A stretch of DNA of 10,892 nt from Bacteriovoracaceae bacterium UBA7317. GTDB lineage: Bacteria; Bdellovibrionota; Bacteriovoracia; Bacteriovoracales; Bacteriovoracaceae. The stretch is taken from NCBI GenBank assembly GCA_002474345.1, contig DKQD01000144.1, positions 1 through 10,892 of the forward strand, in the 5' to 3' direction. The notes under the pieces were generated by a model that saw only the letters and a list, made by a program, of their open reading frames with translations, did not search any database and had not been told where the DNA came from. This document shows, in pieces, positions 1 to 7,664 of this stretch (its first letter is position 1; each line of letters starts with the position of its first letter). The position numbers were made by a program, and so were the translations under genes.

Positions 1-232
1 TTATTCTTTCAATGACTTGATCGTTGGAGAGACCAAATTTAATAAATTTATTTTCAGGGTCCAAAGGGACGATGTTGTCATAGCCTCCAGCTGCTGCATC
101 TATGATTTTAATGTTATCATATCCCTTTTCGAGCAAAGTGGCCGCAAGGCATGCGATCCCTAGGGGAGGTTGGACTCTTCGGATTTGAGTTTTTGATCCT
201 ACTACTTGAGGTGTTATTAAAACAATATTCAT
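1..232 (-). CDS. B12-binding radical SAM-type protein, N-terminal part (cut by window edge)
   Basis: Reading leftward from the ATG at 230-232, an open frame runs off the window after about 77 residues. It starts MNIVLITPQVV and carries PPLGIACLAATL at about residues 22-33, followed by EKGYDNIKIIDA. This is the usual beginning of the cobalamin-binding Rossmann domain in B12-dependent radical SAM proteins (BchE/HpnR-like): a first strand, a proline-proline-leucine-glycine turn, a helix, then a second strand ending in Asp. The radical SAM CxxxCxxC motif would lie beyond the window, so the catalytic half is not seen. In this superfamily such proteins often carry out methylations or rearrangements, but the substrate cannot be told here. 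It lies 15 bp downstream of the zinc-ribbon gene and is probably co-transcribed with it. The ribosome site before the ATG is weak. Domain type fairly sure; function unknown. Confidence 0.75.
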   Translation of the reverse strand, partial: MNIVLITPQVVGSKTQIRRVQPPLGIACLAATLLEKGYDNIKIIDAAAGGYDNIVPLDPENKFIKFGLSNDQVIERI

Positions 233-247
233 TCAGTTTTCCATAGA

Positions 248-505
248 CTACCGTCTTGCCATGATATCATGAAAACTATTGATTTTATAATCATTAGAAT
301 TCAAGTCTATTTTGCTGTCCGATGACGCTACAAAAAAGCTCTCGGGATTGCCTTTACTTTTTCTAACGGAATAATAGTAAGGATTTCCACAAAATAAGCA
401 ATTAACTTTTATATTTTTGTTGAGTTGACTTTCAAGGGTCGAAGCGGGCTTCTGTAGTGCTCTGCATTTTGGGCAAATTGCGAGACCTTGTAGGCAGATG
501 ACCAT
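248..505 (-). CDS. Small zinc-ribbon protein of unknown function (85 aa)
   Basis: The product has two CxxC pairs, Cys11/Cys14 (CPKC) and Cys36/Cys39 (CLFC, followed by Gly), separated by 21 residues. That spacing is typical of a zinc ribbon. An extra Cys4 lies near the start. The rest is short and polar, ending in Arg-Arg, with no membrane segment or signal peptide. The ATG at 503-505 is the first possible start because a TAA stop lies two codons upstream in frame, and AGGA sits 8 nt before it. These points support a real gene despite the small size. It precedes the B12-radical SAM-type gene by 15 bp, so it may act with that enzyme or regulate the pair by binding nucleic acid or protein. I do not recognise a named family. 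Confidence 0.6.
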   Translation of the reverse strand: MVICLQGLAICPKCRALQKPASTLESQLNKNIKVNCLFCGNPYYYSVRKSKGNPESFFVASSDSKIDLNSNDYKINSFHDIMARR

Positions 506-562
506 ATTTTAGATCCTAACTTTTAGATTCCTGAGTATTTGAAAAATTAAATTTAGTATGTG

Positions 563-592
563 ATCATATTAGGCTTGTAGAACATTTTCCAA
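563..592 (-). promoter_or_regulatory. Candidate sigma70-type promoter for the leftward zinc-ribbon/radical SAM pair
   Basis: On the minus strand TTGGAA (587-592) and TATGAT (563-568) are separated by 18 bp, matching the consensus at 4/6 and 5/6 positions. Transcription would begin about 50 nt before the ATG at 505. The -10 overlaps an imperfect dyad at 558-569 centred on TGATCA. AT-rich DNA gives chance matches, so this is tentative. I see no equally good promoter for the rightward gene in this gap. Confidence 0.35.
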
Positions 593-607
593 AACTTTCA
601 AAAATAT

Positions 608-2071
608 ATGAGCATTTTATCCTTTAGATACAGTAGAAAAGATTACTTTAAAAAATCATGTGATGGTTTAAAAAAGGGAATAGACTCTTTTTCAAAGTCT
701 CCAGATTTGGAAAGTTATTATTTTCACTTTGAGAAACATTATAGAATTCCTCGCAGTGTTATAGAAATGGAAATAAAGTCCTATCTTGCTGGTGACTTTG
801 ATTATAAATCGGGATCTTTTGTTAAATCCAGTTTCTCAAAGATCTTCCATTCATTCTATTCTTTTGTAGGGTTTTTCATTTATGTTATTTTTAGGGGAAA
901 GACCTTTTCGAATAAAGCCAAATATTATGATCTCATTTACGAAGGTGTTGAGTCTGACTTAGAGAAGGTGAGGCTGGATGCTCTTCTTAATAAATTCAAA
1001 AAATGTCTAGTCGTTTCAAAGGTAAATTTAAGGCATGAAAAATTTGATACTGTTTATTTACCTAACTATAAATCCTATAAAAGAAGCCTATGTCTGAAGG
1101 CTTTTTTAGTAGAAGTCATTTTTGGCTTTAGGATTTATCTGATAGGATCTATCAAAACCAAGGTTAACTTGATAGGAGTGTCTAATAGACTAGTAAACAG
1201 AATCCTTTACTACGAAACTCTTTTCTCTCAATACAGAGGCGCTTTTTGCATCCAAGAAAGGCATTATTCAACGAGTGCTATAAAGAATTTTATTTTCAAA
1301 AAATATGAAGGACAGGAGTCGACAACTCTTCAAAAAAATATAATTCAGATGGGGAACCATGGTTTTTATTACGATATTGATACGGCTTTTTCCTTGGGTT
1401 CTGAGAGCTTGAAAAGGGCCAACGACTATGGTGCTAGGTTTGGTAAGATTGTTCCTGTTGGTTCGGCTTTTATGGACCATTATTGCTTTAAGGAAAAAAG
1501 AGAAGAAGAAAATACAAAAAAAAATGACCCTGAACCATGTTACGATATTGTTTGCTTGGGTGGGAATATGGGTGAGTATCAAAATACTTATGATACTTTT
1601 TTCCCAGACTACTATGAACATTTTCAATGGCTGGTTGATTTCTCAAATGAGTTCCCTCAGTTCCAGGTTGGAGTAAAGCATCATCAAAATAACGATCCAG
1701 ATCCAAAAGAATTAGAGGTGTTAAAAAAAGGACCTCGGGTGAAGCGGATTGACCAAAAGCTTTGTTCTTACGAGACCTCTTTTAACTCTAAAGTGATAGT
1801 TACCTTTGCTTCTACGATGGGTTATGAGATGTTTTCAAGCGGAAAGCCTGTTATTTTCTTGGACCCAGGAAGAAGAAATGTTCAGTTCCTTCCAGAGGGG
1901 GAAGAGATTAATGACTTTAGAGCGACATCATATGAGGAATTTAAGTCCTTGGCCTTAAAAGCACTAAATGGTAAATTTAAAGTGGATAGAGCTAAAACCG
2001 ATCCACTATGTGAGGACAGCAAGGGAGCTCTTAACAGAGTTGCCAAATACTTTCTCGAAAATAAAGTCTAG
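608..2071 (+). CDS. Probable GT-B-like glycosyltransferase / surface carbohydrate biosynthesis protein
   Basis: A 487-residue cytoplasmic-type protein. The C-terminal half resembles the donor-binding half of GT-B enzymes and CDP-glycerol/capsule transferases. QMGNHGFYY lies at about 247-255 and VGSAFMD at 284-290. Lys-His-His is at 357-359, and a Ser-Thr-Met-Gly-Tyr-Glu then Gly-Lys-Pro-Val-Ile stretch spans 402-416. The last follows the common pattern of a nucleotide-sugar site with a conserved Glu. The N-terminal 200 residues are Phe/Tyr/Lys rich and not recognisable. A short hydrophobic patch at about 80-95 is too weak to call a transmembrane helix with confidence. The role would be transferring a sugar or glycerol-phosphate-type unit to a growing surface glycan. 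No good Shine-Dalgarno precedes the ATG at 608, and the next in-frame ATG is at residue 53, so 608 is kept. Family assignment is from pattern only; donor and acceptor unknown. Confidence 0.6.
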   Translation: MSILSFRYSRKDYFKKSCDGLKKGIDSFSKSPDLESYYFHFEKHYRIPRSVIEMEIKSYLAGDFDYKSGSFVKSSFSKIFHSFYSFVGFFIYVIFRGKTFSNKAKYYDLIYEGVESDLEKVRLDALLNKFKKCLVVSKVNLRHEKFDTVYLPNYKSYKRSLCLKAFLVEVIFGFRIYLIGSIKTKVNLIGVSNRLVNRILYYETLFSQYRGAFCIQERHYSTSAIKNFIFKKYEGQESTTLQKNIIQMGNHGFYYDIDTAFSLGSESLKRANDYGARFGKIVPVGSAFMDHYCFKEKREEENTKKNDPEPCYDIVCLGGNMGEYQNTYDTFFPDYYEHFQWLVDFSNEFPQFQVGVKHHQNNDPDPKELEVLKKGPRVKRIDQKLCSYETSFNSKVIVTFASTMGYEMFSSGKPVIFLDPGRRNVQFLPEGEEINDFRATSYEEFKSLALKALNGKFKVDRAKTDPLCEDSKGALNRVAKYFLENKV

Positions 2072-2119
2072 AATTAAAGCTTTTCCTTTTGAATCCGACA
2101 CAAAAAATCGACTATTTGA

Positions 2120-2149
2120 ATGACAATCAAAAGATTTTTATCTTAAAAT
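2120..2149 (+). promoter_or_regulatory. Candidate promoter for the epimerase gene
   Basis: ATGACA (2120-2125) and TAAAAT (2144-2149) each match the sigma70 consensus at 5/6 positions, with an 18-bp spacer. A transcript would begin near 2156-2158, giving a leader of about 25 nt to the TTG at 2183. It would leave almost no leader for a start at 2159 or 2171, so it agrees with the start chosen on the ribosome site. Confidence 0.4.
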
Positions 2150-2172
2150 GTCGAGAGCTTGAACGCTTACAT

Positions 2173-2177
2173 GGAGG
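2173..2177 (+). promoter_or_regulatory. Ribosome binding site deciding a TTG start
   Basis: GGAGG lies 5 nt before TTG 2183-2185. The upstream in-frame ATG at 2171 overlaps this GGAGG and has no site of its own. Starting at TTG gives MKVMITGGSGFLG, the normal beginning of an extended SDR protein, without extra leader residues. Confidence 0.7.
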
Positions 2178-2182
2178 TTTTA

Positions 2183-3076
2183 TTGAAGGTGATGATTACT
2201 GGCGGCTCTGGGTTTCTTGGAAGCCATGTTGCAGAAACTCTTTCTCAGGAAGGTCATCAAGTAACAGTCTTTGATAAGGAAAGGTCCCCTTATCTTCGAA
2301 GTGATCAAGAAATGAGAGTAGGTAATATCCTTATACAAGAAGAAATTGAAGCCGCCCTTAATGGGACAGAAATCATATATCATTTTGCTGCGCTTTCTGA
2401 TTTAGATGTCTGTAAAACTAAGCCTTATAAAGCTATGGAGATTAATGTTTTAGGGACGGTTAACCTCTTAGAAGCAGCGAGAAAAAAAGGCGTAAAGAAG
2501 ATCATCTTTGCCAGTTCTATTTACGTTTATAGTAGAACTGGCTCATTTTATCGGGTCAGCAAGCATGCTTGTGAAGAGCTTCTCGAAGTTTATAAAGAGC
2601 AATATAATCTAGATTATACTATTTTAAGATTTGGTACTCTCTATGGGACTAGGTCAGATGAATCAAATAGTGTCTACCGTTACCTTAAAAGTGCGCTTAA
2701 TGACAAAAAGATAAAGTTCCAAGGGTCTGGAGAAGAGATAAGAGAATATATTCATGTCAAAGATGCCTCTGAAATTTGTGCGAAAGTGATTGGTGGAGAG
2801 TATTCATCAAAAGCCTATACAACGACTGGGCACCATAGAGTGAAGGTTGTAGAGTTATTGCAAATGATTCAGGAAATATTAGGTGGTAATGTAGAGATCT
2901 CTTACGATAAGGGTGTTAATGCAAGCCATTATAATCAAACCCCTTATTCTTATGTTCCCAAAGTCGGTCATAAAATTATATCCAATACATATTATGATAT
3001 AGGTCAGGGTCTGATAGAAATGCTTGGTCAAATTGATCAGAGTCCAAAAGAGTTTGAATACACTTTAGAGCAGTAA
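2183..3076 (+). CDS. NAD-dependent sugar epimerase/dehydratase (extended SDR)
   Basis: Starting from the TTG, the product is 297 residues, a normal length for compact extended short-chain dehydrogenases acting on nucleotide sugars. GGSGFLG (7-13) is the NAD-binding Gly-rich loop, and Asp31 at the end of strand 2 favours NAD. HFAALSD (67-73), INVLGTVNLLEAA (87-99), the Ser-Ser of FASSIYVYS (111-112) and Tyr123-x-x-x-Lys127 (YRVSK) form the standard catalytic set. GSGEEIREYIHVKD (181-194) matches the substrate-domain motif of UDP-glucose 4-epimerase-like proteins. The likely role is epimerising or oxidising a nucleoside-diphosphate sugar in the cytoplasm for the glycan. It has its own candidate promoter and lies 111 bp after the glycosyltransferase gene. 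Fold and catalytic residues are clear; the sugar substrate is not. Confidence 0.88.
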   Translation: MKVMITGGSGFLGSHVAETLSQEGHQVTVFDKERSPYLRSDQEMRVGNILIQEEIEAALNGTEIIYHFAALSDLDVCKTKPYKAMEINVLGTVNLLEAARKKGVKKIIFASSIYVYSRTGSFYRVSKHACEELLEVYKEQYNLDYTILRFGTLYGTRSDESNSVYRYLKSALNDKKIKFQGSGEEIREYIHVKDASEICAKVIGGEYSSKAYTTTGHHRVKVVELLQMIQEILGGNVEISYDKGVNASHYNQTPYSYVPKVGHKIISNTYYDIGQGLIEMLGQIDQSPKEFEYTLEQ

Positions 3077-3101
3077 TAAGTATTCTCTCTATCTACCTGC
3101 A

Positions 3102-3142
3102 AGAAATATTCCTTTTAAAGTTTTGAATTGAAGGATATTTCT
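3102..3142 (+). repeat. Inverted repeat between epimerase and radical SAM genes
   Basis: AGAAATAT-T-CCTT (3102-3114) pairs with AAGGATATTTCT (3131-3142). This gives 12 base pairs with one bulged T, plus a possible G-U pair, around a loop of about 16 nt. No T-run follows on the plus strand, so it is not a standard intrinsic terminator. The loop holds the -35 of a candidate promoter and the -10 begins just after the right arm, so an operator or mRNA 3'-end stabiliser are alternatives. Confidence 0.55.
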
Positions 3143-3150
3143 ATTATGAT
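3123..3150 (+). promoter_or_regulatory. Candidate promoter for radical SAM / ABC / heparinase genes
   Basis: TTGAAT (3123-3128, 4/6) and TATGAT (3145-3150, 5/6) are separated by 16 bp. The predicted start lies about 25-28 nt before the ATG at 3185. It sits inside and next to the inverted repeat at 3102-3142. Tentative, given the AT content. Confidence 0.4.
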
Positions 3151-3184
3151 CTTAGGGATCAATTAAAATATTCTTGGTGGACCA

Positions 3185-4012
3185 ATGGACTTAGGAACAA
3201 GAGTAAAAAATTTAAAAATTGAAGGGAAGAGGCTTGTCAAAAAATTTGTTGCGAGAACTGAAATTGTAGACCCTTTTAAAGTCAACTTTAAGGAGTTGGA
3301 GTTTGAGACGACGGCTTATTGCAATAGGAAGTGCACTTACTGTCCTGTAAGTATGTACCCTCGAAATGGCGATCAAGACGGCCGCTATATGAAAGAAGAG
3401 GTCTTTTCGAAGCTTATTTCAGATTTAGTTGAACTTAACTATCAGGGGCTCGTCTCCCCGCATCTCTACGGAGAACCTTTAACAGACCCAAGAATCGTGG
3501 AATGGGTTAAGGCCTTGAGAGATGCTTTGCCCAAAGCTCAAATTAAAGTTGTTACCAATGGAGACTACCTCAATAAAGATATATATCAAAAGCTTGTCAG
3601 CGCTGGTCTAAGTTTTTTTCACCTTTCAAAACATGGCGAGTCCTTATCAAAAAGTTGTTTGGACTTGCTTGATAGTTTATCAAAGGAAGAAAAAGATCGG
3701 ATGTTTACACTCATTGACTTTTACTCTGATTTTAAAACAGATCAAACTCTGCTGAATACAAGAGCGGGGGAAGTAAAACTTAAAATTAAGAAAAAAAACC
3801 CAATTATGTGCAGTTATGTAAGTTACCCAGTTCTTGATACCTTTGGAAACCTGATCCTTTGCTGCAATGATTATCATAGTGAGCACAAGTTCGGTAATAT
3901 TATGGACAGCAGCTTAAAAGAAATCTGGTTTTCGAAAAAAAATATTGAAACGAGAAAGAGGATTTTCAAGGGGCATTTTGATTATAAAATTTGCCAAGAC
4001 TGTTATATGTAG
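3185..4012 (+). CDS. Radical SAM protein with SPASM-type C-terminal cysteines
   Basis: A 275-residue protein. Cys46-x3-Cys50-x2-Cys53 (CNRKCTYC) binds the 4Fe-4S cluster that cleaves S-adenosylmethionine. LYGEPLTDP (94-102) is the usual glycine-rich SAM-contact region after strand 2, and VVTNG follows at 122-126. The C-terminal end has Cys209, Cys226/Cys227, then Cys270-x2-Cys273 with FGNI (237-240) and LKEIW (244-248). This is the layout of a SPASM domain that holds an auxiliary iron-sulfur cluster. The protein ends only two residues after the last Cys, shorter than many members. SPASM enzymes modify peptides or, in glycan loci, probably sugars, but nothing here tells the substrate. GGTGG ends 4 nt before the ATG. 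The ABC gene follows by 23 nt if its GTG start is right, suggesting one operon. Fold is clear; reaction unknown. Confidence 0.85.
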   Translation: MDLGTRVKNLKIEGKRLVKKFVARTEIVDPFKVNFKELEFETTAYCNRKCTYCPVSMYPRNGDQDGRYMKEEVFSKLISDLVELNYQGLVSPHLYGEPLTDPRIVEWVKALRDALPKAQIKVVTNGDYLNKDIYQKLVSAGLSFFHLSKHGESLSKSCLDLLDSLSKEEKDRMFTLIDFYSDFKTDQTLLNTRAGEVKLKIKKKNPIMCSYVSYPVLDTFGNLILCCNDYHSEHKFGNIMDSSLKEIWFSKKNIETRKRIFKGHFDYKICQDCYM

Positions 4013-4020
4013 CGCCTATT

Positions 4021-4026
4021 AAGGAG
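4021..4026 (+). promoter_or_regulatory. Ribosome binding site deciding a GTG start
   Basis: AAGGAG ends 9 nt before GTG 4036-4038 and lies just after the radical SAM stop codon. An upstream in-frame TTG at 3991 lies inside the preceding gene and has no such site. The GTG start gives a protein beginning MVYVLSRFFQ, directly before the first membrane segment. Confidence 0.7.
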
Positions 4027-4035
4027 ATACCTCTC

Positions 4036-5787
4036 GTGGTTTATGTTCTATCCAGGTTTTTTCAAATATACAGGTTTCAGTCTTTAGGCCTTATTTTAAT
4101 TTTTCTTTTTGAAAATATTATTGAAGGTCTTGGTATTACACTTATTATACCTGTTTTTGAAAAATTATTTTCTGAAGGTACTAAGACAAACATTCTCACC
4201 AAGTTTATTGACTCGTTTTTCTTAACGATTGGTTTTGAATCAAGTACATTTAATATTCTATTTTTAATTGTTTGCCTCTTTTCTATTAAGGCGTTTTTGA
4301 TGCTTTGGGGGAGAAGAATCATTGCAAGAACTTCTAGTCGTTTCCTTCAAGATTTTCAAACAAAAAGTTTAAACGGAATGTTAGAAGCAGAGTATGCTTT
4401 TTACTTTAAAGAAAGAATCGGAGATCTTACCAACGCTTTGACTCAGGAAGTTCATAGAGCTTCAGTCTCCTTTGTTTTTGCCCTTCAATGGATATCAGTT
4501 TGCCTCTCCTTTATCCTCTACTTGGCTTTTGCTTTTTCTATTTCCGGTATGATGACAATAGGAGCTTCACTTGTCGCTGCTCTTTGCCTAAGCCCTTTAA
4601 AGTTAGTGACTAAAAGAGTTGAAGAGTATGGAGTCAAAACGACTTTATTGAACGAAAGGCTTCAAAATGAAGTTTTAGAAATTTTTCATGGAATAAAGTT
4701 TATTAAAGGTGGGGCTTATGAGGATCTTGTAAAGAAAAGATTTTTTAAGACCGCTGAAACTTATAGATCAAATTGGGAGAATGTTTATTTCTTTTCAAAT
4801 TCAATTCATGTCTATTCTCAGCCTATTATTGTTTTGGTACTTTGTTCACTTCTTTTTGTTTCAAAAAACTTAGGACTCCCCATAGCTGAAATTATCGTTT
4901 TTTTAGTTGTCTTTCAAAGACTGCTTCCGACCTTAACAAACCTTATCAATATAAAAAATAACTTAAACGCCACATTACCAGGGTTTTCAAAAATTGACTC
5001 TATTTTGGAAAAAACTCTTTCTTTCAAAGAAAAAGATGAGGGTAGTCTCTCCGGGAATTTGAAAGGAGGTATCGAAATCAAAAATGTGTCTTTTTCATAC
5101 GATAAGAATAAGACGGTTCTTAAAAATATAGATTTAAAAATAAAGGAAGGTGAGACAATAGCCCTTCTCGGGCCTTCTGGTTCGGGGAAAACGACACTTA
5201 TCGATTTGATTTTGAAATTTTACAGGCTTCAAAGAGGGCAAATTTTGGTAGGCGGAGTTGATCTCAATGATATTAAGTTAGAAAGTTGGAGGACGCACAT
5301 TTCTTATGTTCCACAGGATCCGATTCTCTTCCATGGAACAGTTTCCGAAAATATCGCATGGGGGAATTCTACCTTTTCTCAGGGAGAAATAGAAAAAGCT
5401 GCGACCTTGTCTCATGCACATGAATTTATTAAGAGTTTAAATAAGGGATACGAGACTATTGTTGGCGATAAGGGTATCAATCTTTCTGGAGGGCAGAAGC
5501 AAAGAATTGTTCTGGCAAGGGCCCTCATCAAAAAGCCAAAAATTTTAATTTTAGATGAGGCAACAAGCTCCCTTGACCACGAATCTGAATCTTTTATTAA
5601 AAACTCAATTTCAAAGCTCAAAAGAAACAAGGATATGACAATTATTATGGTCGCTCATAGACTTACGACAGTTAAGGAAGCAGATAAAATTCACGTCTTA
5701 AAGGATGGACTCATTCTAGAAACAGGAACTTGGGAAGAGCTTTCTACGAGTGATAAAAGTTATATTAGTGCTCATTTGACAAGCTAA
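4036..5787 (+). CDS. ABC half-transporter, MsbA/PglK-like (permease fused to ATPase)
   Basis: From the GTG the product is 583 residues, the usual length of a type I ABC half-transporter that works as a homodimer in the inner membrane. Hydrophobic segments lie at about 16-42, 72-91, 145-166, 170-186, 262-275 and 283-300, six as expected. The nucleotide-binding domain has Walker A GPSGSGKT (379-386), Q-loop Gln427 in VPQDP, signature LSGGQ (483-487), Walker B ILILDE (503-508) and switch His541. All key residues are present, so it should be an active ATPase. In glycan loci this family flips lipid-linked oligosaccharides or lipid A cores, as PglK and MsbA do; that is the best guess here. A peptide or small-molecule exporter is the main alternative. 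It is followed 11 bp later by the heparinase-like gene, so the two are probably translated from one message. Confidence 0.85.
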   Translation: MVYVLSRFFQIYRFQSLGLILIFLFENIIEGLGITLIIPVFEKLFSEGTKTNILTKFIDSFFLTIGFESSTFNILFLIVCLFSIKAFLMLWGRRIIARTSSRFLQDFQTKSLNGMLEAEYAFYFKERIGDLTNALTQEVHRASVSFVFALQWISVCLSFILYLAFAFSISGMMTIGASLVAALCLSPLKLVTKRVEEYGVKTTLLNERLQNEVLEIFHGIKFIKGGAYEDLVKKRFFKTAETYRSNWENVYFFSNSIHVYSQPIIVLVLCSLLFVSKNLGLPIAEIIVFLVVFQRLLPTLTNLINIKNNLNATLPGFSKIDSILEKTLSFKEKDEGSLSGNLKGGIEIKNVSFSYDKNKTVLKNIDLKIKEGETIALLGPSGSGKTTLIDLILKFYRLQRGQILVGGVDLNDIKLESWRTHISYVPQDPILFHGTVSENIAWGNSTFSQGEIEKAATLSHAHEFIKSLNKGYETIVGDKGINLSGGQKQRIVLARALIKKPKILILDEATSSLDHESESFIKNSISKLKRNKDMTIIMVAHRLTTVKEADKIHVLKDGLILETGTWEELSTSDKSYISAHLTS

Positions 5788-5798
5788 AAAGGTCTAAC

Positions 5799-7517
5799 AT
5801 GTCTAAATTTACTGAGATATTTTTAAATAAGGAAGTCCGGCGGTGGATGGCCTACAAAGTTTTAAATCCCAAATCAAAGAGTTTTGGAAAAGAGGAAATG
5901 TGTGAGCTGCCAGAATATATGGATAAATTTAAAAGGGCCCAATTTAACTCTTTTAGTTGCAAGCTTGATTTACCATTATTATTACCATTAACATATTCTG
6001 AAAACAAGAGTGAATTTTCATATGAGTTGGCCAACGGATCTTTAATCAAAATTAACAGAGGGAATATCAAAGACCTTTTTGATGTTTACCGATCACCTGC
6101 CCTTAAAATGGAAGATAGTGAGAATACGGCTTCTATTTATCGTTTATCAGGTCTATTAAAGCATTTGGAAAGAGATCAAACTTACGGTCCAATTGAAGAA
6201 CAGGTTATTAAAGAATGGATGACGAGTGTTTGTTCCGACAGATTGGCTTGGGAGAGCTATACGATCGCAGAAAGAATTTCAAACATCGGTCTATTTCTTT
6301 GCCGGACTCAATGTCATAAAAGATGGGACGACCGATTTAGACTTATTTTTTTCAATAAAATAATAAGAGAGGCCAAGCATATTTTTGATAACCTCGAATA
6401 CTTTGGTGAAATAGTAACTTGCAACCATTACTCAAATAACGGACGAGGACTTGTTTGGGCTGGGTTTTTGACAGGACATAAGTACCTCTTAAAAGTCGGC
6501 CTTAAGATTATGGAAAAGGAGTTTTCCCGACTCTTTAATAAAGAAGGTGAGTTTTTAGAGGGTTCTCTTCACTATTGGTGTTTAGTCCTTAGAAATTACT
6601 TTGAAGCTCTTTGGATTTCAAAAGAAAGGGGAAATTTGGACTTCGAGAACTCTTTAATTGAAAAGCTGAAATTAAGTACATCGGTTTTAAAAAAGCTGAT
6701 TGTAAACGAAGATATTCCAACTATAGGAGACCTCTCTCCTGATTTTAAAAGAGAATGGCTTTCCCAGATCCCCTATTATTTTGATACCCAAGAAAAAAAT
6801 GGCCATTTGTCAAAAGCGAAAGGGTGGATGTCCTCTTTTTTTGAGAACATTTATATACCAAATAACGAAGGGGCTCATTCCGGTCGTGAATTTTTTTCAA
6901 TTAAAAAAGGTGATTACACCGCTTTAACACACGTGAATTCTTTTGGTTGGCCAAAATACGCCAGTCATTCCCATTGTGATTCTTTTTCTCCGGTTGTTTA
7001 TTTTAAGGGAACACCTTTTCTTATAGATCCAGGAAAAAAAGATTATTTAGAGTCGAGCAAAGTTTTTGCAGGTCAATACGCCCATAATGGACTTATTATT
7101 GACGGTCTTCCAAATGAAATTTTGGCCAGGGCAATTTATGGGTCGTCTTACATGAATAAGCGTTGCCAAGAGGGCTTCCAGGTTTGTAGTGAAGAAAACG
7201 CTCTTAAAGGAAGCTATTTTGTAAAGTCTAAAATTGAAGTAAAAAGAGAGCTTATTTTAGATGATGGTCTTATTTTAAAATTCTCACTTTTTGGTAAGGG
7301 GAAGTGCCAGATTGATATACCCTTTTATATTAACGAAGCGGTTCCTTATGAAGTGATAGGCGTAGAATCTTTTATCATAAAAAGGAAGTTCAGAAGGTTA
7401 GTTAAAACCTGGGCCCAAGATTACGGAAAAGAGTGTAACGTGGATTCTTTTGTACTTTCAAAAAAAGTTCAACTACCTTTTCATTGCACAATTCTTCTTA
7501 AGCCTCTCATAAGTTGA
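5799..7517 (+). CDS. Heparinase II/III-like protein (polysaccharide lyase fold)
   Basis: A 572-residue protein with the two-part layout of the heparinase II/III and alginate lyase families. An alpha-helical toroid occupies about residues 100-350, with Asn209-His210 in CNHYSNNGRGL and HYW at 258-260. A beta-sheet domain follows from about 360. It contains the family pattern His390-x-His392-x-Asp394, then FKGTPFLIDPG (402-412) and AHNGLIIDG (428-436). Known members cleave uronic-acid polysaccharides by beta-elimination. The N-terminus is polar, with no signal peptide, so the protein should be cytoplasmic unless exported another way, which is odd for a lyase. Heparinase-like genes occur in other polysaccharide synthesis loci, where they may edit or release chains. 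AAGG lies shortly before the ATG, 11 bp after the ABC gene. Fold is sure; activity in this setting is inferred. Confidence 0.82.
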   Translation: MSKFTEIFLNKEVRRWMAYKVLNPKSKSFGKEEMCELPEYMDKFKRAQFNSFSCKLDLPLLLPLTYSENKSEFSYELANGSLIKINRGNIKDLFDVYRSPALKMEDSENTASIYRLSGLLKHLERDQTYGPIEEQVIKEWMTSVCSDRLAWESYTIAERISNIGLFLCRTQCHKRWDDRFRLIFFNKIIREAKHIFDNLEYFGEIVTCNHYSNNGRGLVWAGFLTGHKYLLKVGLKIMEKEFSRLFNKEGEFLEGSLHYWCLVLRNYFEALWISKERGNLDFENSLIEKLKLSTSVLKKLIVNEDIPTIGDLSPDFKREWLSQIPYYFDTQEKNGHLSKAKGWMSSFFENIYIPNNEGAHSGREFFSIKKGDYTALTHVNSFGWPKYASHSHCDSFSPVVYFKGTPFLIDPGKKDYLESSKVFAGQYAHNGLIIDGLPNEILARAIYGSSYMNKRCQEGFQVCSEENALKGSYFVKSKIEVKRELILDDGLILKFSLFGKGKCQIDIPFYINEAVPYEVIGVESFIIKRKFRRLVKTWAQDYGKECNVDSFVLSKKVQLPFHCTILLKPLIS

Positions 7518-7664
7518 TAGAATGATGGTTCCCATTTAAGATCATCTCCTAATTTTACCTAGATCCAAATTGCGTATTAAAAGACTGAAAAAAGGAGTAT
7601 CCAATAGGATTGTAATGATTACTTTTGATGTAGAAATTTTTGGTTCGATGCTCCAAAAAAGAGT

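Noticed and set aside
558..569. ATGTGATCATAT dyad as a CRP/FNR site
   Set aside because: It matches neither consensus: half-site spacing is wrong for CRP and FNR, and the dyad is imperfect.
2089..2274. Open frame with a TTG start between the glycosyltransferase and epimerase genes
   Set aside because: It has no ribosome site, overlaps the epimerase start in another frame, and its product shows no motif. The epimerase frame is strongly supported.
3991..4035. ABC gene starting at TTG 3991, overlapping the radical SAM gene
   Set aside because: AAGGAG at 4021-4026 points to GTG 4036, and the extra residues add nothing to the transporter fold.
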